Positions 42,742-51,369 of a DNA stretch of 64,000 bases are shown in pieces. The notes under the pieces are model-generated. The model made no database searches. It was not told where the DNA came from and worked only from the letters and a program-made list of their open reading frames with translations. The stretch spans positions 1,281,501 to 1,345,500 of the forward strand of contig NZ_CP051630.1 of assembly GCF_012848855.1 (NCBI RefSeq). The letters run 5' to 3'. The position numbers were made by a program, and so were the translations under genes. The DNA is from Pyruvatibacter mobilis (GTDB lineage: Bacteria > Pseudomonadota > Alphaproteobacteria > CGMCC-115125). The stretch's first letter is position 1, and every line of letters begins with the position of its first letter.

Positions 42742-43557
42742 ATGGCTTCTCCGCTTGACCCGACACATGGTGCTGCCTGGGTGACGGGCGCCAGTTCAGG
42801 CATCGGGCGGGATGTGGCGCTGCAGCTTGCCGGTGACGGCTGGACCGTGGCCGCTACGGCCCGCAGCGAGGATGAACTGGCGTCGCTGGTGATGGAGGCC
42901 CACGCCCTCAAGGGACGCATCCATGCCTTTCCCGGCGACGTGACGGATCATGACCGCATGACTGAGATCGCGCGGGAGATCGCAAGCGGCGTGGGACCGC
43001 TGGCGCTGGCGGTTCTTAATGCCGGGGTCTATCTCCCGGTGGATGCGCGTAACTTCAGTGCCAGGGCGTTCGGCCCCACCTTCAACGTCAACCTTGTCGG
43101 AGTTGCCAATTGCCTCGGGCCGGTGATTGCCGCCATGCGCGAAGCAGGACAGGGCCAGATTGCCATTGTGGCGTCGGTTACGGGATATGGCGGGCTGCCG
43201 ACGAGTGCAGCCTATGGGGCCAGCAAGGCGGCGCTCATCAACCTGGCTGAGACGTTGCGCATCGAGCTTGATCCGATCGGCATCCATGTGCAGGTGATCA
43301 ATCCCGGCTTTATTGACACGCCGGCCACCAAAGATAATCCGTTCCCGATGCCGGCGCTCATGGCGTCGGACAAGGCAGCCAAGCGCATTGCCGCCGGTTT
43401 GCAGACAGATGCTTTCGAGATCACCTTCCCGAAACGCTTTACCTATGTGCTGAAACTGATCGGGTTGCTGCCCACGGCCTGGCGGCTGGGGCTTGTGCGC
43501 CGCGTGACGGGGTGGAGCGATCCTGCCACCACACCCGAGGTGCCGACCGGCGATTAG
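42742..43557 (+). CDS. Short-chain dehydrogenase/reductase
   Basis: 271-aa classical SDR. The cofactor motif is TGASSGIG near residue 14, then NAGVY, and the catalytic Ser with YGASK (Y-x3-K) around 150-160. Arg32/Ser-type residues after the second strand (AATARSEDELASL) suggest NADP preference. A C-terminal hydrophobic segment (FTYVLKLIGLLPTAWRLGLV) may attach it to the membrane. It is encoded directly after the ChrR-like gene; SDR genes are a regular part of RpoE/ChrR clusters as I recall them. The substrate is unknown, perhaps a lipid. Confidence 0.85.
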   Translation: MASPLDPTHGAAWVTGASSGIGRDVALQLAGDGWTVAATARSEDELASLVMEAHALKGRIHAFPGDVTDHDRMTEIAREIASGVGPLALAVLNAGVYLPVDARNFSARAFGPTFNVNLVGVANCLGPVIAAMREAGQGQIAIVASVTGYGGLPTSAAYGASKAALINLAETLRIELDPIGIHVQVINPGFIDTPATKDNPFPMPALMASDKAAKRIAAGLQTDAFEITFPKRFTYVLKLIGLLPTAWRLGLVRRVTGWSDPATTPEVPTGD

Positions 43558-43560
43558 GCT

Positions 43561-44070
43561 TCAGTCGGCGGCTTGCCCTGCTGCCAGGGCCGGAGCCTTG
43601 CGGATGACCTGGTAGACGGAACCGACCGGCAGGCCGAACTTGCTGACCCTGGCCGTGTTGATGAGGGCGCCTGTGCCATCAAGCTCGAAGCGATCTGCGA
43701 ATGTGAGCCGCCAGGGACGGCCATTGATCTTGAGCTCGATCGGGTAGCGCCAGTCCAGCCGGTTGCCGTGGACGCGGCCCTCGGCCACGTCGACGACGTC
43801 GTTGGCGGTGCCGCGGTAATGGCCATCACCCAAGACCTCGATCAGCCATTCACGGTCATCGGTCTCACCATCATTGTAGAGGAAGTGCTCTTCCACCCGG
43901 ATAGCATTGGGCAGTCGCGTTCCGGTGAGCTGGGCGGTGAAGGTCCGGCGCACGCGGCCGAACGGATCCCGGAACTCGCCTTCAGCCACAAGGCTGCCCT
44001 CGAGGAATTCTTCCAGTCGCAGGTCTTGGCCTGTCGGGGCGGACACCATGCTTGAGGACCTTTCACGCAC
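43561..44070 (-). CDS. DUF3833 family protein
   Basis: 169 aa, no signal peptide visible in this frame. The sequence fits DUF3833: LEEFLEGSLVAEGEFRDPFG, RVEEHFLYNDGETDDREWLI and ANDVVDVAEGRVHGNRLDWR. The family lacks a known function but recurs with cfa, DUF1365 and SDR genes. A later Met (MVSAPTG) is an alternative start. It is the promoter-distal gene of the photolyase-to-DUF3833 run. Two bases separate it from the convergent SDR stop. Confidence 0.78.
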   Translation of the reverse strand: MRERSSSMVSAPTGQDLRLEEFLEGSLVAEGEFRDPFGRVRRTFTAQLTGTRLPNAIRVEEHFLYNDGETDDREWLIEVLGDGHYRGTANDVVDVAEGRVHGNRLDWRYPIELKINGRPWRLTFADRFELDGTGALINTARVSKFGLPVGSVYQVIRKAPALAAGQAAD

Positions 44071-44100
44071 CCCATCGAGAGGGCCGGGTCCCGGATGGGC

Positions 44101-45453
44101 TCAGATATCTGCCGCAGTGTCGATGGTCTTGCGCAGCTCTCCCTGAGCATCCCGGCTCAATGGGAAATTCCACATAAGTACGAGCGCGGGCAGCTTCAGG
44201 ATCACCGGCAAACCGGCATAAAGCATTGAAAGTGCGAATAAACTCGACGGAGTGTTGCCATCCGCGCCGGGGGCCAGATCAGCCCGGAACCCGGCAAATT
44301 CGAGCAGCGGGAACGCAATTCCGGCCGCAAGGGCCAAAGACAGCTTGGTGGCGAGGCTCCACAGGGCGAAATAGAGGCCTGTCCGTTGCTCGCCGGTTTC
44401 CGCCGTATCCACATCCACGACATCTGCCTGGATGGCGGCGGGCAGGACGAGGTCAGCCCCAACGGCAAAACCCGACAGAACCACGATGAGGCCGAAGGTC
44501 CAGATGTCGCCAGCGCTAAGGAACGGAACCCATAGGAAGGTGACGCAGGCGAGGGTCATGGAACCGACCCAGACCCGGTGTTTGCCGAACCGCCGCGACA
44601 GGGCAACCCAGCCGGGGATGGCGATGACGCCGGACAGGAAATAGGCGAAGAGCAGCGGCCCCACCATCTCCGGCGCCACAAGCACGTGGGTGACGAACAG
44701 GACAAAGAGCGAGGCAGGCAGGCCGTTGGCCCAGCCGTTGATGAGAAACGCCGAGATTAGGCGCGTGAAAGCCTTGTTGCCGCGCAGCACCTTCAAGCCA
44801 TCACGCAGGCGGATGCGGGCGTGGCCTCTGTCCCGTTCGCGCGGCACGCGCCACAGGGCGAGAAGGACCGTTGAAGGCACAAGGAGCAGCAGGGCGATTG
44901 CGAGGCCGTGCAGCGCGTCACCCAGGCCCGCAGACGTGCTTCCGTCCCAGACACCCAGCAAGACGGGCAGGGCCGTCGCCAGCAGGGTGCCCAGCACCGT
45001 GAAGCCTTCCCGGCGGGCCGTTACGTCGGTGCGGCCGTCATAGTCCTCGGCCAGCTCGGCGCCCCAGGCATTGTAGGGCAGCAGCATGAGGGTCCAGCCG
45101 ATGGAGAGAACCGTGCTCCAGATGAGGAGATAGCCCGCATCCGGACGATCGGGCGGCACGAACACCATCCAGAGTGCAAGGAGCGTGGGCAGCATGCCCA
45201 CGAGCAGCCATGGCTTGCGGCGGCCAAGGCCGCCGAGCAACGGCACATGCACCCGGTCGCTGACATAGCCGATGAGGGGATCACTGACCGCGTCAAGCAC
45301 CCGCACCGCCAGCAGCACGGTGCCGATGAGCGCCAGCGAGACGCCAAGCTCACCGTAATAGGTGGGCACGAAGACGTAGACGGGCAGGGTGAGGGCGGCG
45401 AGGGGCAGGCCCGGCAGGGCGTACCACCACTGCTGGGCTGTGGTGACTTTCAT
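44101..45453 (-). CDS. MFS transporter of the GPH (MelB-like) group
   Basis: A 450-aa membrane protein with 12 helices. The early segment LLAVRVLDAVSDPLIGYVSD carries the two aspartates of the GPH cation site. The loop after it (GRRKPWLLVG) is the usual GPH motif. Annotated relatives are called sugar:cation symporters, but its place among lipid-modification genes suggests another substrate, possibly a lipid. It is encoded 10 bases after the Cfa-type gene. Confidence 0.85.
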   Translation of the reverse strand: MKVTTAQQWWYALPGLPLAALTLPVYVFVPTYYGELGVSLALIGTVLLAVRVLDAVSDPLIGYVSDRVHVPLLGGLGRRKPWLLVGMLPTLLALWMVFVPPDRPDAGYLLIWSTVLSIGWTLMLLPYNAWGAELAEDYDGRTDVTARREGFTVLGTLLATALPVLLGVWDGSTSAGLGDALHGLAIALLLLVPSTVLLALWRVPRERDRGHARIRLRDGLKVLRGNKAFTRLISAFLINGWANGLPASLFVLFVTHVLVAPEMVGPLLFAYFLSGVIAIPGWVALSRRFGKHRVWVGSMTLACVTFLWVPFLSAGDIWTFGLIVVLSGFAVGADLVLPAAIQADVVDVDTAETGEQRTGLYFALWSLATKLSLALAAGIAFPLLEFAGFRADLAPGADGNTPSSLFALSMLYAGLPVILKLPALVLMWNFPLSRDAQGELRKTIDTAADI

Positions 45454-45463
45454 GGATGCAGGA

Positions 45464-46723
45464 TCAGGCGCGGGCCAGCGTGACCTGCGTCACATCCGTG
45501 TTGGCCGAATTGAACCCGGCTTCGCAATAGGCGAGGTAGAAGTGCCAGAGACGGCGGAAGCGGGTGTCGAAGCCCAGAGGTTCGATCTTTGGCCAGGCGG
45601 CGGCAAAACGCTCCTGCCACTGACGCAGGGTCCGGCCGTAATCGAGCCCGAACTCCCGGCTGCCCACAAAGCTGAGCCCTGCCTGGGCGATCTGGTCGCG
45701 CAGGGCAGTGGGCGACGGCAGCATGCCGCCGGGGAAGATGTAGCGCTGGATGAAATCTGTTGAGCGGCGATAGTCCTCGAAGGCGTGATCCGCAATGGTG
45801 ATGATCTGCAGCGCGGCCTTGCCGCCTGGTTTCAACACATCGCGGACCTTGCCGAAATAGGTCGGCCAATAGGCTTCGCCAACGGCTTCGAACATTTCAA
45901 TAGAGGCCACCCGGTCATAGGTTTCCGGGATGTCGCGGTAATCCTGGAAGCGGATTTCGACACGGTCGCTGAGGCCCTGACGCGCCATCCGCTGGCGGGC
46001 GAATTTGAGCTGCTCTTCGGAGATGGTGACGCCTGTGACGCGGCAGCCAATCTCGGTCGCGGCGTATTCCGCAAAGCCGCCCCATCCGCAGCCGATCTCC
46101 AGGACATGGTGCTCGGGCCGGAGATCCATGGACCTGGCGAGGGCGCGATACTTTTCATGCTGGCCCGAGGCCAGATCATTCATGCCCTCTTTGAAGATGG
46201 CGGACGAGTAGGTCATGGTCGGGTCAAGCCACAGGCCATAGAACTCGTTGCCGAGATCATAATGCGCATGGATGTTGCGGCGTGCCCCACGGCGCGTGTT
46301 GGGCCGCATCTTGTGATAGAGGCGGTGCACCCAGTCGAACATGCCCATGCGCAGCGCCTTCATCATCATCTGGCGGTTTCGGGCAAAGACTTCGAGGAAG
46401 CGGGCAAGGTCCGGCGAATCCACGTCACCGGCGATATAGGCTTCGGCGAAGCCTATGCCGCCGCCAGTGAGAAGCCGGCGCACGGCGCTGTAATTGTTGA
46501 GCTGGAGTTCGCCATGACCGCCGGGCCGGCGGCCTTCGAAACGCAGGGCGGTGCCGCCGGGGAGCGTGACGGTGACGCTGCCGCTTTCGATGCCGAGCAG
46601 CATGCGCAGCGCCATCCGCACGAGGCGGGGCACGCCGCTGAGGGCATCGAGAACTTCCGGTGTCGCCTGAACCGGGGCACTGCTGTTACGCACAGCACCA
46701 CTTGAAAGAACTGACTGGGTCAT
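45464..46723 (-). CDS. cfa: Cyclopropane-fatty-acid-synthase-type SAM methyltransferase
   Basis: 419 aa from the ATG at 46723 (a TTG three codons earlier is the alternative and has the better AAGG spacing). The N-terminal lipid-binding part is followed by HAHYDLGNEFYGLWLDPTMT, the SAM site VLEIGCGWGGFAEYAA and then IEMFEAVGEAYW, all standard for Cfa. It methylates acyl chains of membrane phospholipids, giving either cyclopropane rings or methyl-branched precursors. Its partners here (DUF1365, FAD oxidase) suggest a product more complex than a cyclopropane. Confidence 0.88.
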   Translation of the reverse strand: MTQSVLSSGAVRNSSAPVQATPEVLDALSGVPRLVRMALRMLLGIESGSVTVTLPGGTALRFEGRRPGGHGELQLNNYSAVRRLLTGGGIGFAEAYIAGDVDSPDLARFLEVFARNRQMMMKALRMGMFDWVHRLYHKMRPNTRRGARRNIHAHYDLGNEFYGLWLDPTMTYSSAIFKEGMNDLASGQHEKYRALARSMDLRPEHHVLEIGCGWGGFAEYAATEIGCRVTGVTISEEQLKFARQRMARQGLSDRVEIRFQDYRDIPETYDRVASIEMFEAVGEAYWPTYFGKVRDVLKPGGKAALQIITIADHAFEDYRRSTDFIQRYIFPGGMLPSPTALRDQIAQAGLSFVGSREFGLDYGRTLRQWQERFAAAWPKIEPLGFDTRFRRLWHFYLAYCEAGFNSANTDVTQVTLARA

Positions 46724-46728
46724 CTTGA

Positions 46729-47622
46729 TCAAGCTGCCTTGGCGTTACTGCTATCTGGATAGCTTGTTGCAGGAGCCTTGGCCGGGTCAATAGCGTTGCC
46801 GCGCGGCCCGCCCGAGGGCCCGTCGGCGCTGGCCAAGGCTGGCGGTTTTCCGGGGCTGCGGAAGAAGGGCACGCCCTTCAGCCACAGGCGCAGGGCTTCA
46901 AAGTGGATTGCGGCCATCACTTTCACGGTCATCAGCGGATAGATGACAAACGCTGTTGCGAGGCTGCGCGTGGTGAAGGGCCGCGCCTCGCCATCAAAGG
47001 TTGCCAGCAGGAAAGGGCCGTTCTCATCGCTTTCACGGATGTGAATGGCAATACGCTCCGCCGGGTCATCCAGAGCAAAGTCGTAGGTGGCTGCCATGCC
47101 GACGAAAGGGGAGACGTGGAGGTTCTTGTCGCGCGTCTGGCGGACAATGCGGCCATCTCGTTCAGGTGCCTGTACCGGCGCCACGTAGCTGTGCACGTCC
47201 CCGAAGGTGTTGTGCACCTGGTAGACCAAAGTCGTCAGGTGGGCCCGGGCGTCGTAGCAATAGTAAACGGACAGCGGGTTGAACACATATCCGAGGATGC
47301 GCGGATAACAGAGGAGCCGGATGTGACGCGGCTCGGAAATTCCTGCCTCCGTCAGCAGACTGACGATGTGGGCGCGGAGCGATGAGCCGTCGCGCAGGCC
47401 ATGGTCCTTGCGGTGGAAGCTGAAAAGGTTGAACCGGTCGATGGAGAAGAGGCGGCTGCGACGGCCTGCTTCCTGCACCCTGTCGATATCGATGAGCATC
47501 GAGAAGACGCGATAAATGAAGCGGTGGGTGCGGGGCCTGGAGCGTGCGTGCATGACCCTGCCGAAATAGAGCCGCGCCGGGGGCGCGCTGATGCCGTTTG
47601 CCGGGGCCTCGGTAATGCTCAT
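46729..47622 (-). CDS. DUF1365 family protein
   Basis: 297 aa. DUF1365 features are LYFGRVMHARSRPRTHRFIY at the N-terminus, RLLCYPRILGYVFNPLSVYY, FGDVHSYVAP and NLHVSPFVGM. I recall that relatives in Rhodobacter take part in furan fatty acid synthesis or the singlet-oxygen response, but cannot verify the pairing. The gene overlaps the FAD oxidase gene by 4 bases and leads into cfa, so the three are coupled. The C-terminal ~35 residues are low complexity and variable. Confidence 0.86.
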   Translation of the reverse strand: MSITEAPANGISAPPARLYFGRVMHARSRPRTHRFIYRVFSMLIDIDRVQEAGRRSRLFSIDRFNLFSFHRKDHGLRDGSSLRAHIVSLLTEAGISEPRHIRLLCYPRILGYVFNPLSVYYCYDARAHLTTLVYQVHNTFGDVHSYVAPVQAPERDGRIVRQTRDKNLHVSPFVGMAATYDFALDDPAERIAIHIRESDENGPFLLATFDGEARPFTTRSLATAFVIYPLMTVKVMAAIHFEALRLWLKGVPFFRSPGKPPALASADGPSGGPRGNAIDPAKAPATSYPDSSNAKAA

Positions 47623-48920
47623 TCGGCAGCCTCGACGAAAGGTAGCAGACCAGGCTTGGCGCTTGTGAAGCGGGCGGCCTGCTGCAGCATTTCAGCGGCC
47701 TTGAGGCCGGACGACAGGCCATCCTCATGGAAGCCATAGCCACACCATGCACCGCAGTACCAGGTATTGTTGGTGCCCTGGATGGTGTCGATCTCCGTCT
47801 GCGCCTTGAGGGCGGCCGTATCAAACATCGGGTGATCATAGGTGATGTGCGCGAAGGTCAGCTCCGGACGCGGCGGGCGGGCCGGGTTGAGCGTCACGAA
47901 GAGCGGATAGCGCTCGTCGATGTTCTGCAGCTTGTTCATCCAGTATGTCACCGACAGGGCATCGCCCCTGTCCAACCGTCCTGGTGACAGATAGTTCCAC
48001 GCCGACCACGTACGGCGGCGGCGCGGCATCAGGGAAGGATCCCGGTGCAGGTAGACCTCGTTCGGCGTGTAGCGGATCGCGCCGAGGATTTCACGTTCAG
48101 CGTCAGACGGGTCGGCAAGCATCGCCAGAGCTTCATCTGAGTGGGCGCCGATGACGAGGTGATCGAAATGCTCCCGCTGGCCATTGGTGTCGGTCACCGT
48201 GATACCGTTGCCTTCACGGGTGACGCCGGCAATGCCTGTACCAAGGCGTATCCGGTCTGCGAAAGGAGCCGTCAGCTTCTTGACGTAGCTTTGCGACCCG
48301 CCGGTCACTGTGCGCCATTGGGGGCGGTCATGATCAATCAGGCGGTGATTGCGGAAGAAGTCGAGAAAGCTACGCGCAGGGAAACGCATCATCTCGCTGG
48401 CGGGCGTGGACCAGATGGCCGCGCCCATGGGCAGCAGATAGTCGCGCATGAAGCGGCTGGAGAAGTTCCGCTCACGGAGATAGTCGCCGAGCGAGACTGT
48501 TTCCGCCATGCCAGCAGCGAGATCCTCACGCGCGATCTTGTTGAAGCGGAAGATCTCACGCAGCATGAACAGGAAGCCCGGGCTGAACAGGTTGCGGCGC
48601 TGGGCGAAGACGCTGCGCACGGACTGGCCCGACCACTCAAACCGGCCGTCCATGGTGGAGACGGCAAAGCTCATGTCGCTGGCCTCGGTCTCAACGCCGA
48701 GCTCCGCAAACAGCTTTGTCATCTTCGGGTAGTTGAGCTCGTTATAGACGATGAAGCCCGTGTCCACGGGGATCTCAACGCCATCGTAATCAACGGTGAC
48801 CGTGTTGGAGTGCCCGCCGATGCGGCTGTTCTTTTCATAGACAGTCACCTCGTGCTCGCGGCACAGCGTATAGGCCGCCGCGTTGGCCGAGATGCCGGTT
48901 CCTGCAATGGCGATTTTCAT
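47619..48920 (-). CDS. FAD-dependent amine-oxidase-like protein
   Basis: 433 aa from the ATG at 48920. The dinucleotide-binding motif is IAIAGTGISANAAAY, followed by the acidic strand end VTVYEKNSRIGGHSNTVTVD typical of the flavin amine oxidase/phytoene desaturase group. The C-terminal FAD segment is WYCGAWCGYGFHEDGLSSGL. Its constant partnership with DUF1365 and Cfa proteins suggests desaturation or oxidation of a membrane acyl chain. It is encoded 43 bases after the photolyase gene. The reaction is inferred. Confidence 0.85.
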   Translation of the reverse strand: MKIAIAGTGISANAAAYTLCREHEVTVYEKNSRIGGHSNTVTVDYDGVEIPVDTGFIVYNELNYPKMTKLFAELGVETEASDMSFAVSTMDGRFEWSGQSVRSVFAQRRNLFSPGFLFMLREIFRFNKIAREDLAAGMAETVSLGDYLRERNFSSRFMRDYLLPMGAAIWSTPASEMMRFPARSFLDFFRNHRLIDHDRPQWRTVTGGSQSYVKKLTAPFADRIRLGTGIAGVTREGNGITVTDTNGQREHFDHLVIGAHSDEALAMLADPSDAEREILGAIRYTPNEVYLHRDPSLMPRRRRTWSAWNYLSPGRLDRGDALSVTYWMNKLQNIDERYPLFVTLNPARPPRPELTFAHITYDHPMFDTAALKAQTEIDTIQGTNNTWYCGAWCGYGFHEDGLSSGLKAAEMLQQAARFTSAKPGLLPFVEAAE

Positions 48921-48963
48921 CGGCTGCTGTCTTTCCTTGGTTATCCAGGCAGGGCCTGTCGGC

Positions 48964-50415
48964 CTAGCTGGCCTTCTTGATGTCGTCATAGCCGCCGAGT
49001 GCCCGGTCGCGGGCGGCGGAATGGTCAACGATGGGTTCGGGGTAGTCCTGGCCGAGGGTGACACCTGCCTCCTTCAGAACGTCATCGGGCGCTGTCCATG
49101 GGGAGAACAAATATTTGTTGGGAAGGTTCGCCAGCTCCGGCACATACCGGCGGACATAGTCTCCGTCGGGATCGAACTTCTCGCCCTGGGTGATGGGATT
49201 GAAGATGCGGAAATAAGGCGCGGCATCGGCACCGGACCCTGCCACCCACTGCCAGCTTGCGGAATTGTTGGCGAGGTCGGCATCGACCAGGGTGTCCCAG
49301 AACCAGGTCTCTCCATGGCGCCAGTGGATCATAAGGTGCTTCACGAGAAAGGATGCCACGATCATCCGCACACGGTTGTGCATCCAGCCGGTCTGCCAGA
49401 GTTCGCGCATGCCCGCGTCGACCATGGGATAGCCCGTCTGGCCCTCCTGCCAGCGCTTCAGGTCATCGTCATTGTCACGCCAGGGGAAGTCATCGAACTT
49501 TTCCTGGTAGTTGTCCGTCGGCAGGCTGGGGAAGTGATAGAGCAAGTGATGGGAGAACTCCCGCCAGCCGAGCTCGGCGATGAATTTCTCGATGCTCTTG
49601 GCCGTTCCGTCCTGCTTCTCGGCCTGCGCGCGCGCCGCGTGATAGATCTGGCGCGGCCCGATGTCGCCGAAATGCAAATGCGGGGACAGACCGGATGTCG
49701 CTCTGACACCGGGGCGATCGCGCTTGTCCTTGTAGTCGGCAGCGGCCTCGTCGAGGAACCATGCCAGCCGGTCCTTCGCGCCCTGCTCACCGGGTGTCCA
49801 GATCTCAGCAAAGCCCTTTGCCCAGTCAGGCTTGGTGGGGAGCAATCCCCAGTCATCCAGCTTCTCTGTCCGTGGATGCTGCTTGGGTGTTTTGAGCGAC
49901 TTTGGCGCCTTTATGGGCTCGTCCGGGGACGGACAATCACGCATGCAGGCACGCCAGAAGGGGGAGAACACGCGGTACGGGCCGCCGGACTTGGTTTCCA
50001 CCGTCCACGGCTCGAACAGGAGGCTCGCATTGGAGCTTTCTACTTCGATGTCCCGCTCGCGCAGACAGGCCTTGAGGGCCTTATCACGCTTGATGGCATA
50101 GGGTTCATAAAGGCGGTTCCAGAAAACCGCGGTGGCGCTGATCTCATCGGCAAAATCGGGCAGCACTTCTGTCGCATTGCCTGCGCGGAGGACTAGCTTG
50201 GAGCCCAGGCCCTTGAGGTCCTTGTCGAGGCTGTCGAGGGCGTGGTGGAGGAACCAGCAGCCGGCGCCGCCCATGGCCCACTCTCCGGGCGTCTCGTCAT
50301 CCAGGATGTAGAGGCAGATGACCTCTTTTTCCGTCCCGGCAGCCGCGCTGAGCGCGGGATTGTCCGCGATGCGGAGATCCTGCCGGAACCAGAAGATGAC
50401 GCGATCCTTGCTCAC
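48964..50415 (-). CDS. phrB: Deoxyribodipyrimidine photolyase (class I CPD type)
   Basis: Light-driven repair of cyclobutane pyrimidine dimers. About 483 aa. The N-terminal alpha/beta domain opens VIFWFRQDLRIADNPALSAA. The FAD domain contains GWREFSHHLLYHFP, WQEGQTGYPMVDAGMRELWQ, TGWMHNRVRM and NNSASWQWVAGSGADAAPYF, all standard. GTG at 50415 follows GGTGA; a TTG two codons upstream is also possible. A candidate ECF11 promoter lies 72 bases upstream. It heads the run through FAD oxidase, DUF1365 and cfa. Confidence 0.93.
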   Translation of the reverse strand: MSKDRVIFWFRQDLRIADNPALSAAAGTEKEVICLYILDDETPGEWAMGGAGCWFLHHALDSLDKDLKGLGSKLVLRAGNATEVLPDFADEISATAVFWNRLYEPYAIKRDKALKACLRERDIEVESSNASLLFEPWTVETKSGGPYRVFSPFWRACMRDCPSPDEPIKAPKSLKTPKQHPRTEKLDDWGLLPTKPDWAKGFAEIWTPGEQGAKDRLAWFLDEAAADYKDKRDRPGVRATSGLSPHLHFGDIGPRQIYHAARAQAEKQDGTAKSIEKFIAELGWREFSHHLLYHFPSLPTDNYQEKFDDFPWRDNDDDLKRWQEGQTGYPMVDAGMRELWQTGWMHNRVRMIVASFLVKHLMIHWRHGETWFWDTLVDADLANNSASWQWVAGSGADAAPYFRIFNPITQGEKFDPDGDYVRRYVPELANLPNKYLFSPWTAPDDVLKEAGVTLGQDYPEPIVDHSAARDRALGGYDDIKKAS

Positions 50416-50486
50416 TATCAATTCACCGCTTGCGTTAAAGAACCAAACTATAGGCCGGCAGGCCGGGTGCCTGCCTGATTATGGTT

Positions 50487-50516
50487 CGTCTACGCAGGCA
50501 GGGTGGGATTGGATCA
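50487..50516 (-). promoter_or_regulatory. Candidate ECF11 (RpoE/ChrR-type) promoter upstream of the photolyase gene
   Basis: On the minus strand, TGATCC (50516-50511), exactly 18 bases, then TAGACG (50492-50487). The -35 and spacing are identical to the site before the ChrR-like gene. It sits in the 150-base gap between the betaine transporter operon and phrB. In R. sphaeroides a photolyase gene is a known RpoE target, as I recall. Confidence 0.6.
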
Positions 50517-50565
50517 TTTTTCGCGGGATTCTGGGGCCGACAATTCTCATCGGGCCAAAAACCGC

Positions 50566-51369
50566 CTAGGCAACGGCGGACGCGACGAAGGCTGCGACAT
50601 GGGCATCGGCGGGGGCGGTACGGATTTCGGCCGGGGTGCCTGTCTGGGCAATTCGGCCCTCATGAAGCACGGCCATGCGGCCCGCCAGGCGCTCCGCTTC
50701 GGAAAAGTCGTGAGTCACGAAGACAATGGTTCGCTGGAGCTCTGCTTCCAGCTCCAGGACCAAGCCCTGGAGGTCGTTTCGGGTGACCGGATCAAGGGCG
50801 GAAAAAGGTTCATCCATCAGCAGGATCGGGGCATCGACGGCAAGCGCACGGGCCAGACCGACGCGCTGGCGCATGCCGCCGGAGAGTTCGGCCGGATAGG
50901 CGTCCACATAGGCTTCGAGCCCAACCCGGGTGAGCCAATGGCGTGCACGCTCATCCCGCTCGGCCCGGCCCAAACCTTCGATCGCCAGTCCGAAGCCCGC
51001 ATTTTCTCCGACCGTCTTGTGGGGGAAGAGGCCGAAAGACTGAAACACCATGGCGATGCGGTTGCGCCGGAACCGGACGAGGTCGCGCGGCGACAGGCCT
51101 GACACATCCGTGCCATCCACATCCACACGGCCGATCTGGGGACGGATCAGGCCGTTTATGAGGCGGATGAGCGTCGATTTGCCGGAGCCGGAGAGGCCCA
51201 TCACCACGAAGAGTTCGCCGGTTGGGATGTCGAGCGACACATCGTCCAGGGCCAGGGTCATGTCGAGGGTCTGGCGAATACGGTCACGGCCCGCCTGCTG
51301 TCTGGCGGCGGCGAGGCCCTGACGGATGTCATCACCGAACAGGTGGGTTACGTGGGACAGGCGGATCAC
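50566..51369 (-). CDS. proV: Glycine betaine/proline ABC transporter ATPase
   Basis: 267 aa. Walker A GLSGSGKST, the Q loop in MVFQSFGLFPHKTV, signature LSGGMRQR, Walker B ILLMDEPFSALDPVTR and switch VTHDFSEA are present. The N-terminal ~35 residues include LFGDDIRQGLAAARQ, typical of ProV/OpuAA. It ends before the C-terminal CBS domains of E. coli ProV, so osmosensing through that tail is not expected. The start overlaps the permease stop by 4 bases. Confidence 0.9.
   Translation of the reverse strand: MIRLSHVTHLFGDDIRQGLAAARQQAGRDRIRQTLDMTLALDDVSLDIPTGELFVVMGLSGSGKSTLIRLINGLIRPQIGRVDVDGTDVSGLSPRDLVRFRRNRIAMVFQSFGLFPHKTVGENAGFGLAIEGLGRAERDERARHWLTRVGLEAYVDAYPAELSGGMRQRVGLARALAVDAPILLMDEPFSALDPVTRNDLQGLVLELEAELQRTIVFVTHDFSEAERLAGRMAVLHEGRIAQTGTPAEIRTAPADAHVAAFVASAVA

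Noticed and set aside
42742-43557. Second halohydrin dehalogenase
   Set aside because: This SDR keeps TGASSGIG and Y-x3-K, so it is an ordinary NAD(P)-dependent enzyme.
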